Source of the DNA: an uncultured Alistipes sp.
GTDB taxonomy: Bacteria > Bacteroidota > Bacteroidia > Bacteroidales > Rikenellaceae
Assembly: GCA_900546065.1 (NCBI GenBank)
Contig: URBK01000019.1
Coordinates: 1 to 59,883 of the forward strand
DNA: 59,883 nucleotides
Reading direction: 5' to 3'
The position numbers and the translations under genes are program-made. The first letter of the stretch is position 1; the number at the start of each line of letters is the position of its first letter. Of this stretch, positions 19,918-28,922 are shown one piece after another. The notes beneath the pieces are model-generated. The model was not told the DNA's origin. It worked only from the letters and a program-made list of their open reading frames with translations, and made no database searches.

Positions 19918-21519
19918 TCAATATTCGAGTTGCATGCCGTCAACCCACAGGGTACTCTGGGTGCTGCCGGTGAAGTAGTCGCCCAACATGCTTGCGGCGC
20001 ACGATACGATGATGTGCGTGGGCTTGCGCGACGTCGAACGGTACTCAATGGGTATCTCGACCTTGATCCAGCCGTCGGTAGCCTTGTCGCTCACGTATGC
20101 GCCGTATCCGATGACGGCATCCGAGTCTGGCTTGAAGAAAGTGGTGCGGTCGTTGGTGTTGACCTGTACGGGGCAGTCGGGCGTGCCGCCGTATGTACGG
20201 TAGTCCCAGTCGCCCAATGCCACGAATACCTGACAGCGGTCCATGTCTCCCTCCTTGACGGGGTCGTTGTCGGGAGCCCCGTTGAAGCGGTCTATGGGGC
20301 CGTTTTTGTACTTGAGCCATAATGATAGCTTGCGCGGCCGCAGCGTGAACGGACGGCCGAAGTTGACCACGCCGCCCGAGGTGCCGATGACGCGGTCGAA
20401 CTCTCCAACGAAGATATTGCCCGCCGCGAACTTGATTATGACATACTGCGACTGCATCTTGACCGAGTACGATCCCTCCTGCTTGTCCGTGGCGTCGGGC
20501 ATGGTGATGGTGTAGCTCGAGCCGACGGTCGTAGAGCCTTTGTTACCGCTGTCCCACCATTTGGTCTGGAGTTCTGCCACGGCCGAGGCGGGATCGTAGA
20601 AAGAGGAGTATTTCGACGACTCGGCATTAGAGAAGGTCTCGAAGCCCGAGTTGGGCATCTGCATGGCGGCTTCGGTCTGGAAGGTCGTGATTTCGGTGAC
20701 GTCGTCGCCGCTGTATGCGCAGCACTCGTACGATGTGAGCGGCTGCAGCCCCTCGACGCAGGCCGAGAATGTTCCGCCGTCGACGGTGAGAGCCTCACCG
20801 CTTACGTCGATCCACTCCGCTGCTCCCGATGCGCGGTAGCGGAAGCCGTTCGTACGGTCGGCCACACCCGAGGCCTTGAGCCATACGACTGCGGTCCATG
20901 GATCTACCGACACCATCTCGACGACGGTTTCGGTCTGCTCGATATGGATATTCCACACCTCACTAATGTCGTGATACGAGGTCTCGACCTGTACCATGTC
21001 CGAGAAGTCATGCAGCTGCGAGGGGTCGGGGGTGTAGGTGGTGATATCCTTGGGCCCAAGCTTGAAAGAGGTGACCGATATGTTGTTCAGGTCGGTAGAG
21101 CCGTTGACGTATGTCACAACACGGCGGTTGGCAACGTCGATCTCGCTGCTGCCTACCTGACCGTTTACCGTAAAGTAACGCTCTATGGGCTGCTCGGCCG
21201 TTATGGTCCAGACGTAGTCCTGATATATGGTCAGCGTTATGGCTATGGGCTTCGAGAGATCCTGCGCGCCCGTAATATCCCACGACGTCGAGGTTGCCTC
21301 GTCGGCAAAGGTTATGCTTCGTATGTTGACGCTTCGTATGTCGGTCGTCTCGTCGAGGGTTATGGTCACCTTGCGCTTCTCGGAGTCGATATTGACGGCC
21401 GTGGCGCCCTCGACATCCATTGCCGTGATGCGTGGTACGACCACCGGCAGCGGTATGTCGTTCTTGATGCAGCCGCCGGCAAAGAGCGTGAGCAGCAGAT
21501 ATGTTATGAATCGCTTCAT
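19918..21519 (-). CDS. PCMD-domain surface lipoprotein
   Basis: A 533-residue lipoprotein (lipobox FAGGC, Cys17). The N-terminal two-thirds are beta-rich repeats (residues about 25-285) including a fibronectin-like segment. The C-terminal 240 residues form a PCMD-type putative carbohydrate-metabolism domain, recognised by KWWDSG, NFGRPF, CPVQVNT and the final AASMLGDYFTGSTQSTLWVDGMQLEY. The same signatures occur in the 625-residue protein encoded four genes upstream, so the two are paralogues. Its stop is followed 2 bases later by the beta-lactamase ATG. PCMD is structurally a jelly-roll-like domain; binding rather than catalysis is likely, but unproven. Confidence 0.8.
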   Translation of the reverse strand: MKRFITYLLLTLFAGGCIKNDIPLPVVVPRITAMDVEGATAVNIDSEKRKVTITLDETTDIRSVNIRSITFADEATSTSWDITGAQDLSKPIAITLTIYQDYVWTITAEQPIERYFTVNGQVGSSEIDVANRRVVTYVNGSTDLNNISVTSFKLGPKDITTYTPDPSQLHDFSDMVQVETSYHDISEVWNIHIEQTETVVEMVSVDPWTAVVWLKASGVADRTNGFRYRASGAAEWIDVSGEALTVDGGTFSACVEGLQPLTSYECCAYSGDDVTEITTFQTEAAMQMPNSGFETFSNAESSKYSSFYDPASAVAELQTKWWDSGNKGSTTVGSSYTITMPDATDKQEGSYSVKMQSQYVIIKFAAGNIFVGEFDRVIGTSGGVVNFGRPFTLRPRKLSLWLKYKNGPIDRFNGAPDNDPVKEGDMDRCQVFVALGDWDYRTYGGTPDCPVQVNTNDRTTFFKPDSDAVIGYGAYVSDKATDGWIKVEIPIEYRSTSRKPTHIIVSCAASMLGDYFTGSTQSTLWVDGMQLEY

Positions 21520-21534
21520 GCCAGTGTGAGGTTG

Positions 21535-22362
21535 TTAGAGGTGTATCGTGACACCGATGTTTATGTCGAGTACGTTGAGCTTGAACTTGGCCTGCGAGTA
21601 GTTTCGCGTGCCGATCACCTCGCCCGCCTTGATGTATTTGGTGTTGTTGAACGAGACGCCGCCTATGCCCATCGAGACATGTGTGCTGACGTTGTTCATG
21701 GCGAAGACCACGATACCCGGATGCAGGCTCAGTTCGAGCTTGTTGGAGCGGGTGTAGGTGTCCATCGTCTCGGCGTTGTACGTGAAGACGGTCTTGCCGT
21801 TGGTGTACGAGAGCGACACGTCGTTGAACAGGCCGATGCGTCCGCGGTCATCGAGTCCGATGTAGGAGCGGTGGTATATTGCCGTCTGGAACGAGTTCAT
21901 GGTGGCGTGGACATCCTCGACGCTGAAGTTCAGGTCGTCGCTCAGAAAGTCGAGGTCGCCCTTGTTGATGTTGCCGTTGGCGGACGAATATTGCAGCTTG
22001 ACGCCTATCGAGCGGTTGTCGTGGTAGGAGTAGGCCACGTATGGCGCCACCTTGGTTATCGAGCCGTTGGCGTCGAGATTCTGTACGATGAGCAGATATT
22101 CGCTGTTGTTGCTCGAAAAGCTGACGTGCGAGATCTGGGCTCCGACCTGCCATTCGCCCTTGGGTATGATTAGGTGCTGTTGCAGGCCGCGGCGGCGTTT
22201 CTGCTGGAGGGTGTCGCCGCGATGGCGTATCTCGCCGCCGAGCTTTATGGTCTGCTTTGCCGGCTTGTCGGCCTTGACACGTTTGTCAGTCTGGCACATG
22301 GCCGTGCCTGCGGCCAGAAGCGCCGCGGCGAGGAGTGCTGCCTTGATTATGCTCTTTATCAT
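21535..22362 (-). CDS. Small outer-membrane beta-barrel protein
   Basis: A 275-residue protein with a signal peptide (about 1-24, ending at MCQ) and a beta-barrel pattern of alternating polar and hydrophobic strands: GEWQVGAQISHVSFSS, VAPYVAYSYHDNRSIGVKLQYSS, SLSYTNGKTVFTYNAE and a C-terminal VLDINIGVTIHL typical of the last strand. It is similar in layout to the 245-residue barrel 13 bases upstream (both have MGVGM or IGVKL after a short loop and end in an aromatic or leucine strand), so the two are likely paralogues. Probably part of the surface assembly encoded by this operon. Confidence 0.7.
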   Translation of the reverse strand: MIKSIIKAALLAAALLAAGTAMCQTDKRVKADKPAKQTIKLGGEIRHRGDTLQQKRRRGLQQHLIIPKGEWQVGAQISHVSFSSNNSEYLLIVQNLDANGSITKVAPYVAYSYHDNRSIGVKLQYSSANGNINKGDLDFLSDDLNFSVEDVHATMNSFQTAIYHRSYIGLDDRGRIGLFNDVSLSYTNGKTVFTYNAETMDTYTRSNKLELSLHPGIVVFAMNNVSTHVSMGIGGVSFNNTKYIKAGEVIGTRNYSQAKFKLNVLDINIGVTIHL

Positions 22363-22375
22363 GATCGCAAACGTG

Positions 22376-23113
22376 TTACAGGTAATATGCCACGCCGAAA
22401 CCTATGGCAAGTATGTTGACATTGAAATTTATCTGTGAGGCGCGTCGCGTGCCGGTCTCCACCTGATTGTGTATCTGGTCGGTCTGCGAATACTTCAGAC
22501 CGAGCATGCCCACGTTGAGCTCTACGGCCAGATGGTCGTTGACGAAGGCTATCATTCCGGGACTCAGGCCTATCGATGCGAGTTTTGTCTTCTCGTACGT
22601 TCCGACGATGCTGGTGCCGTGGCCGTCGATGAGTTTGGCCTGCCCGCCGCCGAGCGAGAACTGCACCTCGTTGTAGAGGGCGAAACGCTTCGAGTCTCCG
22701 AGCGGGATGTAGTTGCGGTATATGGCTATCATCGAGTAGTCGTGGCTGAGCGTATAGTAGTCCTTGACGTTGATCTGCGTCTGGTCGATGCTCACGCTGG
22801 CCGAGTCGACCTTAAGCAGGTTGCGCCCGTAGGAGAAGCGCATGCCGACACCCATGTTGTCACGCACCATGTAACAGAATACGGGACTCAGCGAGAACCG
22901 GTAGCCGTTTGAATTGATGTCCTCGATGATGAAGAAACGGTAGTTGTCGTTGCGGTGAGTGGAGTAGGCGACCGTACCGCCAACCATCCACGTACCCTTT
23001 TCGATGAATGTCGAAGGGTTACGTTCGAACCCGCGGTCGTAACGTTGTGCCGCGACGTCGAATGTCGCGGCCGCGAAGAGCAGCAGAAGTAATATTTTAT
23101 TCAATCGTGACAT
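22376..23113 (-). CDS. Small outer-membrane beta-barrel protein (paralogue)
   Basis: A 245-residue exported protein: signal peptide about 1-22 ending VAAQ, then barrel strands such as GTWMVGGTVAYSTHRND, FSLSPVFCYMVRDNMGVGMRFSYGR, HDYSMIAIYRNYIPLG and a final INFNVNILAIGFGVAYYL. No catalytic motif is seen. It is preceded by a 43-base gap containing a perfect 8-bp GC hairpin, the largest spacing in this operon, and followed closely by the second barrel gene. The function is unknown; the pair could anchor or export the neighbouring lipoproteins. Confidence 0.7.
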   Translation of the reverse strand: MSRLNKILLLLLFAAATFDVAAQRYDRGFERNPSTFIEKGTWMVGGTVAYSTHRNDNYRFFIIEDINSNGYRFSLSPVFCYMVRDNMGVGMRFSYGRNLLKVDSASVSIDQTQINVKDYYTLSHDYSMIAIYRNYIPLGDSKRFALYNEVQFSLGGGQAKLIDGHGTSIVGTYEKTKLASIGLSPGMIAFVNDHLAVELNVGMLGLKYSQTDQIHNQVETGTRRASQINFNVNILAIGFGVAYYL

Positions 23114-23130
23114 CTGTTATAAAGGGCTGT

Positions 23131-23150
23131 TCGGGGGCCGCAGCCCCCGA
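23131..23150 (-). promoter_or_regulatory. Intra-operon hairpin
   Basis: A perfect inverted repeat TCGGGGGC-CGCA-GCCCCCGA sits between the DUF4493-PCMD gene and the two barrel genes. There is no T run after it on the minus strand, so an mRNA-processing or stabilising element, or a partial terminator, is more likely than full termination. Confidence 0.6.
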
Positions 23151-23155
23151 GTAGT

Positions 23156-25033
23156 CTATTCATATATGAGTTCCATGCCGTCGAGCCACAACTGGCTCGA
23201 AGAACTGCCGGCAAAGTAATCTCCGTACATACTTGCCGCAGCCGAGATGATGATATATTCCGGTATCGTCGTCTCGTCCTTGTAGTCGAGTGTCAGCGTC
23301 ACCTGCTGCCATTCGCTTTCGGATCCGTCGCCCTGCAGAACGATGTCGGAGTAGGCTATGGTACCCTCAATCGAATCTATCGGCCAGAAAGTCTTTTCGT
23401 TAGACGTATTCACCTGTACCGGACAAGTCGCGCTACCACCATATTTCTTGTTGTCCCACGTTCCGAGAGCGAATTTTATTTGTCCCTTGTCAAAGTCGTT
23501 TGTAGTTATCTTACTGCCTTCCGGACCACCTTCATAGTCGACTTGCCCGCCTTGATATTTGACCCAGAAGCGAAGAGCCGTGGGGCGGCCTGTAAATGGT
23601 CTTCCGAAGTTGACTTTGCCGTTCATGCCGTCCAGACCTGCAAATTCTCCGCAGAAAAGATTTCCTGCCGCAAGTTTGTTGACAATGGGGGCCATATTTA
23701 TTTTCTTTGATTGCAGGCGAGCCGAGCGTACACCGTCCTTGTACTTGTCCGAATCGCTATAGCATATGGCATACGATGCGCCGAGCATGCCTGCCGATGC
23801 CGAACTTCCCGAATCCCACCATTTGGTTTTGTTGGCCTCAATATTAGAATTGGGGTCATAGAATGATGTCCATGAATTGCTATCGGCATTGCTTACTGTT
23901 TCGAAACTGCCGTTGGGTATTGTCGGTGCGGCTTCGGTGGTGAATGTGAGTGAGGATCCAGCAACAGTAGGCTCCTTGGTCTGCGGGTCGGGTACAAGCA
24001 GGCGGTATTCATACTCCGTTGCCGGCGTAAGACCCGTCAGGGTTGCGCTGTACATACCCTCACTGTCGCGGTTGGCGGCCGTGCGTGACCATTCGCCCTG
24101 CGACGCTGCGGGACGGTACTCGAAGAAAATGTTTTCCGTACCGAACTCTGTCTCGTCCACATCGGCATGAACGGTGGCGTGTGCCGCCCATATCTCGTAT
24201 ATGCTCGATGCGGCGAGTCCCGTGGATACGGGCTCGAAGATGATCTGGTCGTCGTAGTCGACGGTAGAGGTGTCGACCGTAAGATCGAACGACAGTGTAC
24301 CGTTGTGCTCCGTGTATTTGAGGTTCATTGCATACTTCTTGCCCTGCTCCACGGCGGCGATTTCACCGCTTTTGGTGAATGTCTCGGACCCGTCGGCGGG
24401 CGTAGCGGTGAATGTCCAGTAGAGCGACGGCTCGAATCCCGTGGCTATGAAATATCCCTCAGCGCCGGCGTTCGAAGCCGTGTATTCGAGCTGCTGTGCC
24501 GTATCCTCCTTGTCGAGGCCTATTTTGAACGTATAGTTCGAGAATGTAGCGGCGACGCTCTGATCGAAGGTGACGGCCGTGATGACATTGTTTACCGAGG
24601 CCTCGACCTGTACGGGAGTGGTGACACCCGGCGTGACGGTGAACTCCTTCGAACCCTTGTAGCTCTTCTGGTCGAACGATGCGACGGCAGGGCTCTGCTT
24701 TGCGGCTTCACCGGCATAGATGTCTATGCGGTAGCTCTCGGCGGGCAGGTATATCGGGCCCGACATCTCCGAATAGACAAACTCTCGTACAAGGCCCGTA
24801 AAGTCTCCCCTGTAGATCTTTATGACGGCCGTATTGAGCAGCTCGTCCTGATTCATGGCACGTGTCGCAATACGTGTTTGCGGCGCAGCGGCAGCGGCTT
24901 GTTCGGTCTCTTCCGGTACTACGATGCGGAGCGAGAAGGCTCCCGTTGCGGCGTCGTTGTCGGCGTATTTGTTGCAGGCGGCCGACATCATTGCGGCGGC
25001 CAGCGGTATGATGAGTTTCAATGTGGTTTTCAT
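23156..25033 (-). CDS. DUF4493 plus PCMD surface lipoprotein
   Basis: A 625-residue lipoprotein (lipobox SAAC, Cys20). The N-terminal part (about 30-270) has DUF4493 features (ATRAMNQDELLNTAVIKIYRG, YLPAESYRIDIYAGEAA, EFTVTPGVTTPVQVEA). A fibronectin-like segment follows (about 275-385, ending SLTFTTEAAPTIPNGSFETVS). The C-terminal PCMD domain (about 390-625) shares KWWDSG, NFGRPF, CPVQVNT and the terminal AASMYGDYFAGSSSSQLWLDGMELIYE with the second PCMD protein of the operon. The middle and C-terminal coding sequence is AT-richer than the N-terminal part. It is likely exposed at the surface. Confidence 0.8.
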   Translation of the reverse strand: MKTTLKLIIPLAAAMMSAACNKYADNDAATGAFSLRIVVPEETEQAAAAAPQTRIATRAMNQDELLNTAVIKIYRGDFTGLVREFVYSEMSGPIYLPAESYRIDIYAGEAAKQSPAVASFDQKSYKGSKEFTVTPGVTTPVQVEASVNNVITAVTFDQSVAATFSNYTFKIGLDKEDTAQQLEYTASNAGAEGYFIATGFEPSLYWTFTATPADGSETFTKSGEIAAVEQGKKYAMNLKYTEHNGTLSFDLTVDTSTVDYDDQIIFEPVSTGLAASSIYEIWAAHATVHADVDETEFGTENIFFEYRPAASQGEWSRTAANRDSEGMYSATLTGLTPATEYEYRLLVPDPQTKEPTVAGSSLTFTTEAAPTIPNGSFETVSNADSNSWTSFYDPNSNIEANKTKWWDSGSSASAGMLGASYAICYSDSDKYKDGVRSARLQSKKINMAPIVNKLAAGNLFCGEFAGLDGMNGKVNFGRPFTGRPTALRFWVKYQGGQVDYEGGPEGSKITTNDFDKGQIKFALGTWDNKKYGGSATCPVQVNTSNEKTFWPIDSIEGTIAYSDIVLQGDGSESEWQQVTLTLDYKDETTIPEYIIISAAASMYGDYFAGSSSSQLWLDGMELIYE

Positions 25034-25046
25034 CTGCGTTCCTCCA

Positions 25047-26300
25047 TTATTCTACAACAAGCACTACGGGAATTTCGTTACGGCAGCCGGTGTTGTCGAT
25101 AACGACCATCTTGAAGGTATGTGTCCCTTTGAAGAAGAGGATTGGGCCTTGTGCTGCGCTCAAATCAAATGCTATATTAGTTTGATTCTGGACTTTGTCG
25201 CCATACGGGAATGGGAGTATAGTGGTGAATACGTTTATCGCTCCAGATGACGGACTTACCAAATCCAGCATCGTGCTTTCATCATTGATAGCTTTTACAG
25301 AATTCAAGAATTCGGGACTTGTCGACTCGATCTCGACTGTGAATCGCCTTACCCCATTTGGGACAACGGCATTCATCGTCAGAGTAAAGGGATTTCCCTC
25401 GGCCGGAACCACTATCGGCTGCGAGATGTCGTAATCGCACGTGCTTACGAGCTTTATGCCGCCGTCGCCGGTGGGGGCATTGGGGTCTTCGCCGAGGATA
25501 GTTTCATCGCCGGTGATGTCGTTGTCAAGCGTCTCGTCCTCCACATAGTCCGAGATGGTTATGTCGAACGTAGCGTCACCTTCGCCGTTTATCTTCTGTA
25601 CGAAAGTGATCTGTCGCCACTGTTTGGGCGCTATGCCCGTAAAACTTTTTGTCATGCGCTGTGACTTGCCTTCGATCTCGCCGCGGAAGGTTACGGTTAG
25701 CGTCGAGCCGTTCACGGCGAAATATCCCGCTTTCTTCTCATATTGCGGGCCATTCTCTGCCGAGTGCGTCATGGCATATTCGAGGGGCGAGCCGGCCGTA
25801 AGCTCAACCGAGGTCGAGCAGTTGCCGGTAACCATGTCGAGAAAGTCTTGGTTATATGCCACCGTCACCTTGCATTGAAGCAATGTGCATGTGAGCGTTC
25901 CGATTGAGGTTGTCTTTCCCGCCTCGATGGTGAACTCTTTGGTCGCGCCGTATACGGGATTCTCGAACTCGGCATCCGGAATTTCCGTAGCAGACTGTGC
26001 CGTCAGGGTGTATTTACCAGCGGGCAATTGTATGCTGCCTTTCAGCTCGTTGTATGTGGTCGAGAGAAAGCGTACGCCATCTTCGTTGTCGATATATATG
26101 GCATAGAGGTCGGTTGTGGCGCGTGTCGAAGCCTTCACCTGATGTGTTTCGTCCGACACCTCGATGGCCAGACCGTCGAACGAGAGCGTGCCGGTGGTGT
26201 CTGAACCCTTGCCGCCGTAGTTGAACGTCTCCTTCTTGCATGAACCGAGTGCGACGAGCGCAATCGCCGTCATGAGCATTATCTTTTTCATAATTGACAT
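25047..26300 (-). CDS. DUF4493 family surface lipoprotein (large)
   Basis: A 417-residue lipoprotein (lipobox ALGSC) with DUF4493 characteristics: TRATTDLYAIYIDNEDG, SIQLPAGKYTLTAQSATEIPDAEFENPVYGATKEFTIEAGKTTSIG and a beta-rich C-terminal half that may be a separate Ig-like domain (about 285-417). Alternative starts are ATG 26300 and ATG 26291; the longer frame to 26321 is less likely because it adds non-signal residues. It lies 17 bases after the smaller DUF4493 gene and 13 bases before the DUF4493-PCMD gene. The part encoding the C-terminus (25080-25400) is AT-richer. Confidence 0.75.
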   Translation of the reverse strand: MSIMKKIMLMTAIALVALGSCKKETFNYGGKGSDTTGTLSFDGLAIEVSDETHQVKASTRATTDLYAIYIDNEDGVRFLSTTYNELKGSIQLPAGKYTLTAQSATEIPDAEFENPVYGATKEFTIEAGKTTSIGTLTCTLLQCKVTVAYNQDFLDMVTGNCSTSVELTAGSPLEYAMTHSAENGPQYEKKAGYFAVNGSTLTVTFRGEIEGKSQRMTKSFTGIAPKQWRQITFVQKINGEGDATFDITISDYVEDETLDNDITGDETILGEDPNAPTGDGGIKLVSTCDYDISQPIVVPAEGNPFTLTMNAVVPNGVRRFTVEIESTSPEFLNSVKAINDESTMLDLVSPSSGAINVFTTILPFPYGDKVQNQTNIAFDLSAAQGPILFFKGTHTFKMVVIDNTGCRNEIPVVLVVE

Positions 26301-26317
26301 GTTTTTTTCGGTGTCTA

Positions 26318-27061
26318 TCAATCATTTAACTCGATATCGCCGAGGTCGATGGTCTCGGTGGTGTCGTTGAACGTTACGGTGACGCTTGTGCCGCCGACGC
26401 TCGAGGCATCGAATGTCACCGTGTAGCAGGTTGCGGGATTTATGCCCGTATCGTATGTCTTGGAGAATGACTGTGCAGTGCCTCCCTGATTCGTAAGCGT
26501 ACCGTCGATTGTAAATTTATAGGCATCGATGAAGGCGCCGCGGCTCTCTCCGGCGGGGAATGCGATCTGCGTGCCGGCTGCCGTTGTTATCTTGAAAGAG
26601 TAGTCGGTGAAGTAGTTTCGGAACATATCGGTGCACGAAACCTTCACTATGGCATTGGCCAGCGATACCGGTATGGTGATCTGTTTCGAGTCGCCGCCAT
26701 TTATAGTGAATGGCATGCTGCCCGTAAAGCACGGTTTGTCGAAACCCTCATCCGAGACGCTGCCATATTGGGCCGTAGCGGTATATTCACCTGCGGCGAT
26801 GGTGTATGGTTCAGTCATCTGGGCGATTGTCCCGCTCCATACGGTTTTCTTTTGGGCGTCGGTTATGGTGAGCGTAAAATCGGCGGCCACGGGCAGATCC
26901 GTTATGTCGGATACCTTGCTGCGGGTGACGTCGTTTACCTCCTGCTGCGTCGCTACGGCGAATGTTATGGTGCCTTCGGCTGCGGTCGGGGCCTCGCTCT
27001 TGTGGCAGGCGGCCGCTGCGACTGTAGCTAAACACAGAATCGATGTCTTGATAAATTTCAT
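26318..27061 (-). CDS. DUF4493 family surface lipoprotein (small)
   Basis: A 247-residue lipoprotein (lipobox AAAC, Cys19). Residues about 28-247 match the DUF4493 pattern shared with the two downstream genes: ADFTLTITDAQKKTVWSG, YTIAAGEYTATAQYGSVSDEGFDKPCFTGSMPFTINGGDSKQITIPVSLANAIVKVSC. It contains only this domain, so it is the minimal version, perhaps a subunit in a stack with the larger paralogues. It sits 16 bases after the fimbrillin-like gene. Confidence 0.75.
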   Translation of the reverse strand: MKFIKTSILCLATVAAAACHKSEAPTAAEGTITFAVATQQEVNDVTRSKVSDITDLPVAADFTLTITDAQKKTVWSGTIAQMTEPYTIAAGEYTATAQYGSVSDEGFDKPCFTGSMPFTINGGDSKQITIPVSLANAIVKVSCTDMFRNYFTDYSFKITTAAGTQIAFPAGESRGAFIDAYKFTIDGTLTNQGGTAQSFSKTYDTGINPATCYTVTFDASSVGGTSVTVTFNDTTETIDLGDIELND

Positions 27062-27077
27062 AACTTATTTTCCGTTG

Positions 27078-28922
27078 TTATTTTACTATTTGCACTCTTA
27101 TGTTGTCGATATAGAGCCATTGGTTACAGTAGGTATTAGTCTTCTTTCCCGAACCGTTTACTTCCCAAGAAAAACGTGTTTGAGAATTGCAATTCTCTAT
27201 ATAGAATTGGGCATTTTTCAGATCAGATGTCCATGTGGCGTTTGTTCCGGGATCTTCAGCCGACATCAGTTCCGTGTCTATTCTCGAACCGCCTGATGAC
27301 GTTAATCCTCCTCCCACATACACTTCGTAATATCCGCCCAATGCCTCAGCGTTGGTTGTGTGCCCGAAGCTTATCAGCGGGGTGAAAACACTATTCTCTG
27401 TGGCTCCTCCGTACGAGAACGATATCTGCACCTTGACCGAATGCCCCTCCTTGATACCCATAGGAGGAGTGTTGGCTCGCCCTCGGTAATTACCATAACT
27501 ATCAACATTAAGGAATGAGGAAGCATATGCAAATTCACGTCTGTTTTTAAGACGCATTCTGCCGTTGGAAATTTTTATTTGGTTACCAGTCCAACCTTCA
27601 TTGGCAAGACCTGTTATCGCTGTGGCGACTTCTGATTTGTCACTGTTCCCGTCGTCTCCATTGTTCGAGAAATCAGGTACAGAATCAAAATTCTCATAAA
27701 GAAGATACGGAACCGTGAGGGCGACCTCTGCCGACGTACCTGCGGCTTTGGTGTCCGGCATTGTTATGTCCGAGGTGACGATTGCGTTTTCAGACTCGAA
27801 CTGTACATTGACTGGCTGGTTTGCAAGGGCCTCATACAGGGCGATCAACCTGTAGGAATCGAAGTTGAGGTCGTAATAGCCGCCCGAGTTTAGGCGTGAG
27901 GCATCTATCGTAAGCACATTGTTGCCCGTCTCGCTCCAGTTGACGCCTTCGGGTGCCGTTAGGGTTATGGTCTTCACATCCTCGCCGAGGTTGTTGGCGG
28001 CGATGGTGAACCGAATCTTGTTTTGGTACTCTTTCAGCACAGGATGCAGTGGCACGGGCGTCACATGCCCTGCGGCGAAGGTGCGGCCGGCGAGCAGTAT
28101 GTCGTCCACCGTGGCGGCATAGTTCTGCGAGTAGAGCGATACCTTCATCACGTCGTCGGCACCGTATTGCGTCGACGGGAATATTGCGGCGCAGGCATAC
28201 GCATACTCTGCGGCCGTTGAGGCGTCGAGCGGCTCCGTGAGGTTCAGCTCGACGGTATTGCCGCCTTCGGCGAGTGTCATTCCGCCGTCGGGATCTGTTA
28301 TGTCGGCCGTGGCACGTCCTGCGATCTGCTGTGGCATGGTGAGGACGATGCGCTCGACGGGCTCGCCGAGGACGTTGTCACCCTCGGGTATGTAGAAGCG
28401 CAGCACGTGCAACATGTGTTGCATCGTGAGCGACAGATCGGGGCCGTTCTCCAGAGGCCCGAGCTGCGAGGCTTCGGCCGGTGTGGCGATCATGATATCG
28501 GCGCCGCTGCCGACGCGCCCATCCTGCACGGCGGGGATGGTGAATGTCGCCTTCGTGCCGTCAAGGCTCTCGGGCTGCGGGTATGTTGCGTAATAGGTGT
28601 ATCGGCCTTCCGCCATAGCCTGTGGCAGTGTTGAAGAGAAATATGCCTCGGATCCGTTCACGCCGCGATAGTATATCTGGAAGGGCTGGGCACTGAGTGT
28701 GAGCTCACTGGCTTCGTTGCGCGCCCACAACGCTATGCGGTCGTCTTTCGACCACGAGGTGCTGCGGCCGTCGTCGTTGATCTGGGTACGGGTCTGCTCC
28801 CCGCCGACACGGAACCCTACGGTGACGGGGCCTGCGTCGGGATACGGGAGCGTGTCTTTTGCCGTGCATGATACGAGCAAAGAGATTGCAAGCGATATGG
28901 CGAAGACGAAAAGTCTGTACAT
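27078..28922 (-). CDS. Fimbrillin-family surface lipoprotein, first gene of the operon
   Basis: A 614-residue lipoprotein (lipobox LLVSC, Cys19). The N-terminal half carries Mfa-like/fimbrillin features: GEQTRTQINDDGRSTSWSKDDRIALWARN, YYATYPQP, MQHMLHVLRFYIPEG, and the domain structure of Bacteroidales fimbrial subunits. The C-terminal part (from about residue 405, NFDSVPDFSNNGDDG onward) is a separate beta-rich domain ending WLYIDNIRVQIVK, reminiscent of a carbohydrate-binding jelly roll. The coding sequence changes from GC-rich to AT-rich at about 27700, exactly at this domain boundary. As first gene of the operon it has a -7 box about 85 bases upstream. Confidence 0.78.
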   Translation of the reverse strand: MYRLFVFAISLAISLLVSCTAKDTLPYPDAGPVTVGFRVGGEQTRTQINDDGRSTSWSKDDRIALWARNEASELTLSAQPFQIYYRGVNGSEAYFSSTLPQAMAEGRYTYYATYPQPESLDGTKATFTIPAVQDGRVGSGADIMIATPAEASQLGPLENGPDLSLTMQHMLHVLRFYIPEGDNVLGEPVERIVLTMPQQIAGRATADITDPDGGMTLAEGGNTVELNLTEPLDASTAAEYAYACAAIFPSTQYGADDVMKVSLYSQNYAATVDDILLAGRTFAAGHVTPVPLHPVLKEYQNKIRFTIAANNLGEDVKTITLTAPEGVNWSETGNNVLTIDASRLNSGGYYDLNFDSYRLIALYEALANQPVNVQFESENAIVTSDITMPDTKAAGTSAEVALTVPYLLYENFDSVPDFSNNGDDGNSDKSEVATAITGLANEGWTGNQIKISNGRMRLKNRREFAYASSFLNVDSYGNYRGRANTPPMGIKEGHSVKVQISFSYGGATENSVFTPLISFGHTTNAEALGGYYEVYVGGGLTSSGGSRIDTELMSAEDPGTNATWTSDLKNAQFYIENCNSQTRFSWEVNGSGKKTNTYCNQWLYIDNIRVQIVK

